The notes beneath the pieces were generated by a model that searched no databases, had not been told where the DNA came from, and saw only the letters and a list, made by a program, of their open reading frames with translations. Shown here in pieces: positions 51,779 through 62,017 of a stretch of 64,000 nucleotides of DNA (positions are counted from its first letter, which is position 1; each line of letters starts with the position of its first letter). The DNA is taken from NCBI GenBank assembly GCA_037039925.1, contig JAXRKP010001069.1, forward strand, positions 88,026 to 152,025, in the 5' to 3' direction. The DNA comes from Doris montereyensis. Its lineage: Eukaryota; Mollusca; Gastropoda; Nudibranchia; Dorididae. Position numbers and translations under genes: made by a program.

Positions 51779-52085
51779 AAAAGTACCTACCAGGCATAGA
51801 AACGTAGTATCTACCAGACGTAAAGAAGTAGTACCTACCGGACATAAAGAAGTAGTACCCACCAGACATAAAGAAATAGTTCCTACAAGACAGAAAAAAG
51901 TAGTACCTACCAGATATAAAGAAGTAGTACCTACGAGACATAAAGAAGTAGTACCTAACAGACATAAAGAAATAGTTCCTACAAGACAAAAAAAGTAGTA
52001 CCTACCGGACATAAAGAAATAGTACCTACCAGACATAAAGAAGTAGTACCTACCAGACATCAAGACGTTGTACTTACCAGACATA
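51779..52085 (-). repeat. SatD 24-bp array, minus orientation
   Basis: About 13 units of AGTAGTACCTACCAGACATA. It sits between plus-oriented and minus-oriented SatC, forming the loop of a large inverted arrangement. Confidence 0.94.
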
Positions 52086-55000
52086 TCTTGTTTTTGATCT
52101 TCTTTTTTTGTCTTTGGTCTTCTTTTCTTTTGTGTTTGGTCTTCTTTTGTTGAGTTTGGACTTCTTTTCTTGTGTTTGGTCTTCTTTTCTTTTCAATACA
52201 TATCAATACGCAAAGTAGTACCCACCAGACATAAAAAGTAGTAGCTATCAGACATAAAAATGGTCTTCTTTTCTTGTCTTTGTTCTTGTTTTTGTCTTTC
52301 GTCTTCCATTTTGTCTTTTGTTCTTCTTTTTGTTGTTGGTGTTCTTTTCGTGTATTTGGTCTTCTTCTTTTTTTTGGTCTTCTTTTTTGTCTTGGTCTTT
52401 TCTTGTCTTTGGTCTTCTTTTCTTGTGTTTGGTCTTTTTTCTTGTTTGTGGTCTGCTTTTCTTGTCTTGGGTTTTGTCTTGATCTTTTTTTGTATCTGGT
52501 CTTATTTTCTTGTCTTTGGTCTTCTTTATTTTGTGTCTTTTTTGTCTTTGGTCTTCTTTTTGTCTTTGGTCTTCTTTTTTTGTCTTTGGTATTTTTTTAT
52601 TTGTTTTCTTATTTCTCGTTTTTGGTCTTCTTTTTGTCTTGCTCTTTGCTTGTCTTTGGTCTTCTTTTCTTCTGTTTGGTCTTTGTTCTTGTTTGTGGTC
52701 TTCTTTTCTTGTCTTGGGTCTTTTTTGTTGTCGTGATCTTTTTTTTTTGTATTTGGTCTTCTTTTCTTGTCTTTGGTCTTCTTTATTTAGTGTCTTTTTT
52801 GTCTTTGGTCTTTTGTTTGTCTTTGGTCGTTTTTTTTTCATTGGTCTTGTTTTTTGTCTTTTGGTCTTCTTATTTGTCTTTGGTCTTGTTTTTTTGTCAT
52901 TGATCTTCTTTTTTCTTTCTTCTTCTTTTCCAGTCTTTGATTTTCTCTTCCTGTGTTCGGTCCTCTTCTTTTGTCTTTGGTCTTGTTTTATTATCTTTGG
53001 TGTTTTCGTCTGTTCTTTGGTCTTCTCTTTTTGCCTTTGGTGTTCTTTTATTGTCTTTGGTCTTCTTTTGTCTTTGGTCTCTTTTATGTCTTGGTCTTTT
53101 TTGTCTATGGTCTTATTTTCTTGTCTTCGATCTTCTTTTCCGTCTTTGGTGTATTTTCTTGTCCTTGGTCTTGTTTGGTCTTCTTGTCTGGTCTTTCGTC
53201 TTCTATTTTGTCTTGGGTCTTCTTTTTTGTCTGCTTTTTCCTGTTCGACTTTGATCTTCTTTTTTGTCTTTGGTCTTTTGTTTGTCTTTGGTCTTTTTTT
53301 GGTCATTGGTCTTGTTTTTTGTCTTTGGTCTTCTTTTTTGTTTTTAGTCTTTTTTTTTTTCTTTTTTCTTCTTTTTTTCCAGTCTTTGATTTTCTCTTCC
53401 CGTGTTCGGTCTTCTTCTTTTGTCTTTGGTCTTGTTTTATTATCTTTGGTGTTTTCGTTTGTTCTTTGGTTTTTTGCCTTTGGTCTTCTTCTTGTTTTGG
53501 TCTTTTTTTGTCTTTGGTCTTCTTTGTTCTTGGTCTTTTTGTCTTTGGACTTATTTTCTTGTCTTTGTTTTCCTTTCTTGTCCTTGGTCTTGTTTCTTGG
53601 TCTTTTTTGTCTTTGGTCTTTTGTCTTTGTCTTGTTTTATTATCTTTGGTGTTTTCGTTTGTTCTTTGGTCTTCTTTTTTGCCTTTGGTCTTCATTTCTT
53701 GTCTTTGTCTTCTTTTGTCTTTGGTCTTCTTTTGTGTCTTGGTCTTTTTGTCTTTTTTATTTTGTCTTTGATCTTCTTTTCCGTCTTTGATGTATTTTCT
53801 TGTCCTTGGTCTTGTTTTCTTGTTATTGGTCTTGTTTTCTTGTATTTGATCTTCTTTTTTTGTCTTTGGTCTTCTGTTCATGTGTTTCGTCTTCTTTTCT
53901 TGTCAAGACATATCAACACGCAAAGTAGTACCCACCAGACATATAAAGTAGTACCTACCAGACATAAAAATGGTCTTCTTTTCTTGTCTTTGTTCTTGTT
54001 TTTGTATTTCGTCTTCTATGTTGTCTTTTTTTATTCTTCTTTTTTGTCGTTGGTCTTCTTTTCTTGTATTTGGTCTTCTTTTTTTTTTTTGGTCTTCTTT
54101 TTTGTCTTGGTCTTTTCTTGTCTTTGGTCTTCTTTTCTTGTGTTTGGTCTTTTTTCTTGTTCGTCGTCTTCTTTTCTTGTCTTGATCCTTTTTTGTATTT
54201 GGTCTTCTTTTCTTGACTTTGGTCTTCATTATTTTGTGTCTTTTTTGTCTTTGGTCTTCTTTTCGTCTTTGGTGTTCTTTTCTTGTCTTTGGTCTTTTTT
54301 GTATTTGTTCGTCTGTTCTTGTTTTAGGTACTCTTTTTTTGTCTTGGTCTTTGCTTGCCTTTGCTCTTCTTTTTCTTGTGTTTGGTCTTTTTTTTCTTAC
54401 TTGTGGTCTTCTTTCCTTGTCTTGACGTTTTTTTTCTTGTCGTGATTTTTTTTTGTATTTGGTCTTATTTTCTTGTCTTTGGTCTTTTTTATTTTGTTTC
54501 TTTTTTGTCTTTGGTCTTCTTTTCTCTTGTTTTTGATCTTCTTTTTCGTTTTGGTCTTTTCTTGTTTTTGGTCTTCTTTTCTTGTGTTTGGTCTTCTTGT
54601 TTGGTATTTGGTCTTCTTTTTTTTGTCTTTGTTTTTGTTTTTTTGTTTTTCGTCTTCTATTTTGTCTTGCGTCTCCTTTTTGTCTGCTTTTCCTGTTCGT
54701 GTTTGGTTTTCTTTTTTGTCTTTGGTCTTTTTTGTCTTTGGTCTTGTTTTTTTTGGTCTTTTTTATGTCTTTGGTCTTGTTTTTTGTCATTTGTCTTTTT
54801 TTAGTCTTTGGTCCTTTTTTCTCTTTGGTCTTGTTTTTTTGTCATTTGTCTTTTTTTTAGTCTTTGGTCTTCTTTTCTGTCTTGGTATATGTTCTTGTCC
54901 TTGGTCTTCTTTTCTTGTTATTGGTCTTCTTTTTTCATGTTTTTTTTGTTTTTTTATCTTTGTATTGCTTCTGGTTTTGATTTTCGTATTTCGTCTTCTT

Positions 55001-55575
55001 TTTTGTCTTTGGTCTTCTTTTTTGTCTTTGGTCTTCTTTTCTTGTCTTTGGTCTTCTTTTCCTGTCTTTGATATTTTCTTCTTCTGTTTTGTCTTCTTTC
55101 TTGGCTTTGGTCTTCTTTTCTTGTCTTGGGTCTTCTTTTCTTGTCTTTTTAGTCTTTTTGTCCTTGGTCTTCTTTTCGGTCTTTGGTCTTCTTTCTTTGT
55201 CTCTGGTCTTCTTTTCTTGTCTTTGGTCTTGTTTTTGTCCTTTTCTTTTTTTCTCTTTTTTTTCTTGTCTTTAGTCTTCTTTTCTTGTTTTCGGTCTTCT
55301 TTCTTTGTCTCTGGTCTTCTTTTCTTGTCTTTGGTCTTGTTTTTTGTCCTTGGTTTTCTTTTCTTTTTTTTTCTTTTTTTTCTTGTCTTTAGTCTTCTTT
55401 TCTTGTTTTCGGTCTTGTTTTTTGTCTTTAGTCTTCTTTTTTGTCTTTGGTCTTCTTTTCCTGTCTTTTGATATTCTCTTTTTGTCTTTGGTCTTCTTTT
55501 CCTGTCTTTGGTCTTCTTTTTTTATGTTTGGTCTTCTTGTCTGGTCTTTGGTCCTCTTTTCTTGTCTTTGTTCTT
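52086..55575 (-). repeat. SatC array, minus orientation, with SatD islands
   Basis: Pyrimidine-rich on the plus strand (CTTTTCTTGTCTTTGGTCTT). SatD islands with the GCAAAGTAGTACCCACCAG bridge lie at about 52205-52260 and 53915-53972. Landmarks in inverted form: TTTGATTTTCTCTTCC near 52938 and 53386, and TTTATTATCTTTGG near 52987, 53437 and 53637. Frames rich in F, L, S and W (up to 426 codons) are artefacts. Confidence 0.94.
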
Positions 55576-57015
55576 GATAAAGAGCGATAAAGAACGATAA
55601 AGAGCGTTAAAGAGCGATAAAGTGCGATAAAGAGCAATAAAGCGCGATAAAGAGCGATAAAGTGCGATAAAGAGCGATAAAGAGGATAGACTGCGATGGC
55701 GTGCGATAGGCTGCGATAGGCTGCGATAGGCTGCGGTAGGCTGCAGTAGGCTGCGGTAAACTGCGATAGGCGGCGAAAAAGAGCGATAAAGAATGATAAA
55801 GAGCGATAAAGAGCGATAAAGAGCGATAAAGAGCGTTAGGCGGCGATAGACTTCGATAGGCTGCGATAAAAGAGCGATAGGCCGCGATAAAGAGCGATAA
55901 AGAGCGATAGGCTGCGATAAAGAGCGATAGGCTGCGATAAAGAGCGATAGGCTGCAAAAGGCTGCGATAAAGAGCGATAAAGAGCGATAAAAAGGGATAA
56001 AGAGCGCTACAGAGCCGTAAAGAGCGATAAGGAGCGATAAAATGCGATAAAGAGCGATACAGAGCGATATGATCCGATAAAGACCGATAGGCTGTGACAA
56101 AGAGCGATAAAGAGCGATAAAGAGCGATAAAAAGAGATAAAAAGCGATAAAGAGCGATAAGCTTCGATCAAGAGCGATAGGCTGCAATAGGCTACGATAA
56201 GAGCGAGAAAGAGCGATAAAGAGCGATAAAGAGCGATAGGCTGCGATAAAGAGCGACTGGCTGCAATAAAGAGCGATAGGCTGCAATAAAATGCGATAAA
56301 GAGCGATAAAGAGCGATAGAGAGCGATAAAGAGCGATAAAGAGCGATAAAGAGCGATAAAGAGCGATAAAGGGCGATAGGGTGCGATAGACAGATAGGCT
56401 GCGATAGGCTGCGATAGGCTGCGATAAAGATGCGATAAAGAGCGATAAAGAGCATAAAGAGAGATATGCTGCGATAAAGAGCGATAGGCTGCGATAAAGA
56501 GCGCTAAGCTGCGATAAAGAGCGATAAAGAGCGCTAGGCTGCGATAAAGAGCGATAGACTACTAATAAAGAGCGATAGGCTGCGATAGGCTGCGATAGGC
56601 TGCGATAGGCTGTGATAGGCTGCGATAGGCTGCGATAGCCTGCGATAGGCTGCGATAGCCTGCGATAGGTTGTGATAGGGAGCGATAGGGAGCGATAGGC
56701 AGCGCTAAAGAGGGATAGGCTGCGATAAAGAGCGATAAAGAGCGATAGGCTGCGATAAAAAGCGATAGGCAGCGATAGGCAGCGATAGGCAGCCATAGGC
56801 AGTGATAGGCAGCCATAGGCAGCGATAAGCAGCCATAAGCAGCGATAGGCAGCCATAGGCAGCGATGAAGAGCCATAGGCAGCGATAAAGAGCGACAGGG
56901 ATCGATAAAGAGCCATAGACAGCGATAAAGAGGGATGGGCAGCGATAAAGAGGGATGGGCAGCGATAAAGAGCCATAGGCAGCGATAAAGAGGGATGGGC
57001 AGCGATAAAGAGGGA
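55576..57015 (-). repeat. SatE array, minus orientation
   Basis: Orderly array starting GATAAAGAGCGATAAAGAAC right after SatC. It ends (56870-57015) in GGGATGGGCAGCGATAAAGA units that mirror 32426-32560. The start is paralogous to 62018 onward. Confidence 0.94.
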
Positions 57016-57375
57016 TGGGCAGGAATGGGGAGGGATGGTGAGGTATTAGAGCGGGTAGAAGCGGTAGGAAACTGTAGAAAGCTGTAAAAAGCGGTAAGGA
57101 GCTGTTAAAAGCGGTAAAGAGCGGTTAAAAGATATGGAAGCTGTAGGAAACTGTAGGAAGCTGTATGAAAGCGGTAGGAAACTGTAGGAAGCTGTATAAA
57201 AGCGGTAGGAAGCGGTTTAAAAGCGGTTGGAAGCGTTAGAAGCGGTTAGAAGTGGTTAGAAGCCATTACAAGCGGTTAAAAGCGGTAAGACTGGATTAGA
57301 AGGGATTAGAAGGGGATAGAAGGGGTTAGAAGGGGAAAGAAGGGGTTAGAAGGGTTATAAACGGTTCGAAACGGT
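57016..57375 (-). repeat. SatG array, minus orientation
   Basis: Units GAAGCGGTTA, GGAAACTGTA and GGAAGCTGTA; ends in GGTCTAGAGCG at about 57370. Read on the minus strand it follows 31953-32425 nearly unit by unit, for example TAATCCAGTCTTACCGC in both. Confidence 0.92.
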
Positions 57376-58725
57376 CTAGAGCGATAGGCAGCGATAGGCA
57401 GCAATAGGCAGCATAGGGAGCGATAGGGAGCCATAGGAGCGATAAGCAGCCATAAGCAGCCATAGGCAGCCATAGGCAGCCATAAGCAGCCATGGGCAGC
57501 CATAGGCAGCCACAGGCTGCGATAGGCTGCGATAGGCTGCGATAGGGTGCGATAGGATGCGACAGGGTGCGATGGGGTGCGATAGGGTGCGATAAGGTGC
57601 GATAGGCGGCGATAGCGCGCGATAGGCTGCGATAGGCTACGATAGGCTGCGATAGGTTGCAATTGGTTGTGATGGGTTGCGATAGGTTGCGATAGGTTGC
57701 GATAGGCTGCGATAGGTTGCCATAGGCTGCGATAGGCTGCGATAGGCTGCAAAAGGCTGCGAAAGGCTGCGATAAAGTGCGATAAAGAGCGATAAAGAGC
57801 GATAGGCTGCGATAAAGAGCGATAAAGAGCGATAAAGAGCTATAAAGAGCGATAAAGAGCGATAAAAAGTGATAAAAAGCGAAAAAGAGAGATAAAGAGC
57901 GACAGAGAGCGATAAAGAGCGATAAAGACCGACAAAGGCCGATAAAGAGCGATAAAGAGCGATAAAGAGCGACAAAGAGCGATAAAGAGCGATAAAGACC
58001 GATAAAGAGGGATGAAGAGCGATAAAGAGCGATAAAGAACAGTAAAGAGCGATAAAGAGCGATAAAGAGAGAAAAAGAGCGATAAAGAGCGATAGGCTGC
58101 GATAGGCTGCGATAGCCTGCGATAGGCTGCGGTAGACTGCGGTAAGCTGCGGTAGGCTGCTATAAAGAGCGATAAAGAGTGATAAAGAGCGATAAAGAGC
58201 GATAAAGTGCGATGAAAAGCGATAAAGAGCGGTGAAGAGAGATAGGCTCCGATAAAGAGCGATAAAGAGCGATAGGCTGCGAAAAATAGCGATAAAGAGC
58301 GATAGGCTGCGATAAAGAGTGATAGGCTGCGATAAAGAGCGATAAAGAACGATAAAGAGCAATAAAGAGCGATAACGAGCGATAAACAGCGATAAAGAGC
58401 GATAAAGAGTGATAAAGAGTGATAAAGAGCGATAAAGAGCGATAAAGAGCGATAAAGAGCAATAAAGAGCGATAAAGAGCGATAGGCTGCGATAGGCTGC
58501 GATAGGCTGCGATAGGCTGCCGTAAACTGCGGTAGGCTGCGATAAAGAGCGATAAAAAGCAATAAAGAGCGACAAAGAGCGATAGGCTCCGATAAAGAAC
58601 GATAAAGAGCGAAAAAGAGCGATAGGCTGCGATAAAGAGCGATAGGCTGCGATCAAGAACGATAGGCAGCGAAAAAAGCGATAGGCAGCGATCAAGAGCG
58701 ATAGACAGCGATGAAGAACGATAGG
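57376..58725 (-). repeat. SatE module, minus orientation
   Basis: Same block order as 31289-31952 when read on the minus strand, including the entry motif TATCGCTTTTTTCGCTG at about 58670. It contains longer GATAAAGAGC runs than its plus-strand counterpart. Confidence 0.93.
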
Positions 58726-58948
58726 CTTTTTGTATTTGGTCTTCTTTTTTTCGTTTTTTCGTCTTTTTTTTGTCGCTCTTTTCTTGTGTTTGGTCTTCTT
58801 TTCTTGTGTTTGGTCTTCTTTTCTGGACTTTGGTCTTCTTTTTTTGTCCTTGTTGTTTTTTGTCTTTCGTGTTCTATTTTGTCTTTGTTCTTCTTGGTCT
58901 TCTTTTCTTGTATTTCGTCCTCTTTTTCTGTTTTTTGGTGTTTTTTTT
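58726..58948 (-). repeat. SatC short array, minus orientation
   Basis: Pyrimidine-rich units (TTGGTCTTCTTTTCTTG). Links SatE to SatB. Confidence 0.92.
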
Positions 58949-59212
58949 GAAATTCCATATCACTACGCCTCAATTGGCGTCTAATTTGATATCACTACAG
59001 GGCTTGAATCGTCCTCTAATTCGATATCCCTACGCGGCCTCAAACGTCCTCTAATTCGATATCACTACGTGACCTCAATCGTCCTCTAATTCGATATCAC
59101 AACGCGGCCTCAATCGTCTTCTAATTCGATATCACTACGCGGCCTCAATCGTTCTTTAATTGGATATGACTACGACCTGAATCGTCCTCTAATTCGATAT
59201 CATTCCGCCTGA
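58949..59212 (-). repeat. SatB 35-bp array, minus orientation
   Basis: About seven units of CGTCCTCTAATTCGATATCA. Its first unit begins AATTCCATATCACTACGCCT, the inverse of the end of the plus array at 47700, so both arrays share a boundary. Confidence 0.94.
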
Positions 59213-60325
59213 ATTAGTACCTACCATACATAAAGAAATAGTACGTACGAAACATAAAGAAGTAGTACCTACCAGGCATAAAAAAGTGGTACCTACCAGA
59301 CGTAAAGAGTTGTACCTACCCTAAGTAGGCCAACCAGACATAAAGAAATAGTTCTTACAAGACAGAGTAGTACCTACCAGACATAAAGAATCGTCTTTAA
59401 TTGTATATGACTACAGACATAAAGAAGTAGTAATTCGATATCATACCGCAGACGTGAATTAGTACCTACCAGACATAAAGAAATAGTTCCTACAAGACAG
59501 AAAGAAGTAGTACCTAACAGACATAAAGAAGTATTACCAACAAGACGTAAAGAAGTAGTTCTTACAAGACAGAAAAATGTAGTACCAACCAGACATAAAG
59601 AAATACGAGACATTACAAGACAGACAAAAAGTAGTACCTTCCAGACATAAAAAGTAGTACCTACCAGACCTAAAAAGTAGTACCTACCATACATAAAGAA
59701 ATAGTACCTACGAAACATAGAAGTAGTACCTACCAGGCATAAAAAAGTAGTATCTACCAGACATAAAGAAGTAGTACCTACGGACATAAAGAAGTAGTAC
59801 CACCAGACATAAAGAAATAGCTCCTACAAGACAGAAAAAAGTAGTACCTACCAGACATAAAGAAAGTAGTACCTACGAGACATTAAGAAGTAGTACCTAA
59901 CAGACATAAAGAAGTAGTACCTTCCAGACATAAAGAAGTAGTACCTACCAGACATAAAGAAGTAGTACCTACCAGACATAAAGAAATAGTACCTACGAGA
60001 CATAAAGAAGTAGTACCTAACAGACATAAAAAAGTAGTACCTTCCAGACATAAAGAAGTAGTACCTACCAGACATAAAGAAGTACCTACCAGACATAAAG
60101 AAATAGTACATAACATAAAAAGTAGTACCTTCCAACATAAAAAAGTAGTACCTACCAGACATAAAGAAGTCGTACCTACGAGACATAAAGAAGTAGTACC
60201 TAACAGACATAAAAAATAGTTCCTACAAGACAGAAAAAAGTAGTACCTACCGGACATAAAGAAATAGTACCTATCAGACATAAAAAGTAGTACCTACCAG
60301 ACATAAAGACGTTGTACTTACCAGA
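59213..60325 (-). repeat. SatD 24-bp array, minus orientation
   Basis: About 45 units of AGTAGTACCTACCAGACATA, with ACGAGACATAAAGAAG and AACAGACATAAAG variants. A fragment of SatB (TTCGATATCATACCGC) interrupts it at 59432-59450. Confidence 0.94.
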
Positions 60326-62017
60326 CAAATCTTGTTTTTGATCTTCTTTTTTTTGTCTTAGGTCTTCTTTTCTTGTGTTTGGTCTTCTTTTCTTGTGTTT
60401 GGACTTCTTTTCTTGTGTTTGGTCTTCTTTTCTTTTCAATACATATCAATACGCAAAGTAGTACCCACCAGACATATAGAAGTATTACCTACCAGACATA
60501 AAAATGGTCTTCTTTTTCTTGTCTTTGTTCTTGTTTTTGTATTTCGTTTTTCTGTTTTGTCTTTCATTCTTCTTTTTTGTCGTTGGTCTTCTTTCTTGTA
60601 TTTGGTCTTCTTTTCTTTTTTGTTCTTCTTTTTTGTCTTGGGTATTTGGTCTTCTTTTCTTGTGTTTTGTCTTTTTTTCTTGTTTGTGGTCTTCTTTTCT
60701 TGTCTTGGTTTTTTGTTGTTGTCTTGATCCTTTTTTGTATTTGGTCTTCTTTTCTTGACTTTGGTCTTCTTTATTTTGTGTCTTTTTTTGTCTTTGGTCT
60801 TCTTTTCGTCTTTGGTCTTTTTTTCTTGTCTTTGGTCTTTTTTGTATTTGTTCGTCTGATTTCTTGTTTTAGGTCTTCTTTTTTTGTCTTGGTCTGTTGC
60901 TTGTCTTTGGTCTTCTTTTCTTGTGTTTGGTCTTTTTTTCTTTTTGTGGTCTTCTTTTTCTTGTTTTGACGTCTTTTTTTGTCGTGATCTATTTTTTTGT
61001 ATTTGGTCTTCTTTTCTTGTCTTTGGTCTTTTTATTTTGTCTTTTTGTTTTGGTCTTTAGTTTTCTTTGTGTTTTGATCCTTTTTGTTTTGGTCTTTTGT
61101 TGTTTTTGGTCTTCTTTTTTGTCTTTGGTCTTCTTTTCTGTCTTTGGTCTTCTTTTTTTGTCTTTTTTGTTTTTGGTCCTTTTTTTCTTTCTTCTTCTTT
61201 TTCAGTCTTAATTTTCTCTTCCTTTTTCTGCTTTTCCTCTTGTCTTTGGTTTTCTTTTATTATCTTTGGTCTTTTTGGTTTGTCTTTGGTCTTCTTTTCC
61301 TGTCTTGGTCTTCTTTTTCTTTGTCCTTGGTCTTCTTTTTTGTTCTTTTTGCTTAATTTTTTTGTCTTTGGTCTTCTTTTCTTGTCTTTGGTCTTCTTTT
61401 TCTGTCTGTGGTGTATTTTCTTGTCCTTCGTCTTCTTTTCCTTGTTATAGGTCTTCTTTTTCATGTTTTTTTCTTTTTTGATCATTGCCTCTGGTTTGTT
61501 TTCGTATTTCTTCTTTCTGTCTGTTATGTTCTTGTTTGGTCTTCTTTCTTGTTATAGGTCTTCTTTTATGTCTTTGGTCTTCTTTTCTTGTCTTGGTCTT
61601 CTTTTGTCTTTCTTTTTTTTTGTCTTTTGTCTTTTTCTTGTCTTTCTTCTTGTGTTTGGTCTTCTTTTCTTGTCTTGGGTCATCTTTTCTTGTCTTTTTT
61701 AGTCCTTTTTGTCCTTGGTCTTCTTTTCGGTCTTTGGTCTTCTTTCTTTGTCTCTGGTCTTCTTTCTTGTCTTTGGTCTTGTTTTTGTCCTTTGTTTTCT
61801 TTTCTTTTTTTCTCTTTTTTCTTGTCTTTAGTCTTCTTTTCTTGTTTTCGATCTTGTTTTTTGTCTTTAGTCTTCTTTTTTGTCTTTGGTCTTCTTTTCC
61901 TGAACTTTGATATTCTCTTTTTGTGTTTGGTTTTCTTTTCCTGTCTTTCATTCTTCTTTTCTTATGTTTGGTCTTCTTGTCTGGTCTTTGGTCCTCTTTT
62001 TCTTGTCTTTGTTCTTG
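60326..62017 (-). repeat. SatC array, minus orientation
   Basis: Pyrimidine-rich on the plus strand; a SatD island lies at about 60455-60506. The start duplicates 52086 onward (GACGTTGTACTTACCAG at 52064 and 60308), and the end duplicates the end of the 52086-55575 block (TTCTTGATAAAGAGCG at 55571 and 62012). Confidence 0.94.

Noticed and set aside
26619..51989. Lysine/arginine-rich frames (K-T-K-D-K, R-R-P-K-T) resembling disordered nuclear proteins
   Set aside because: Translations of the purine strand of SatC; each frame is open only because the strand lacks T.
44911..61910. Many frames rich in F, L, S, W that look like transmembrane proteins
   Set aside because: These are SatC pyrimidine-strand translations. 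The apparent hydrophobicity comes from TTT, CTT and TCT codons; no membrane-protein topology or conserved family is visible.
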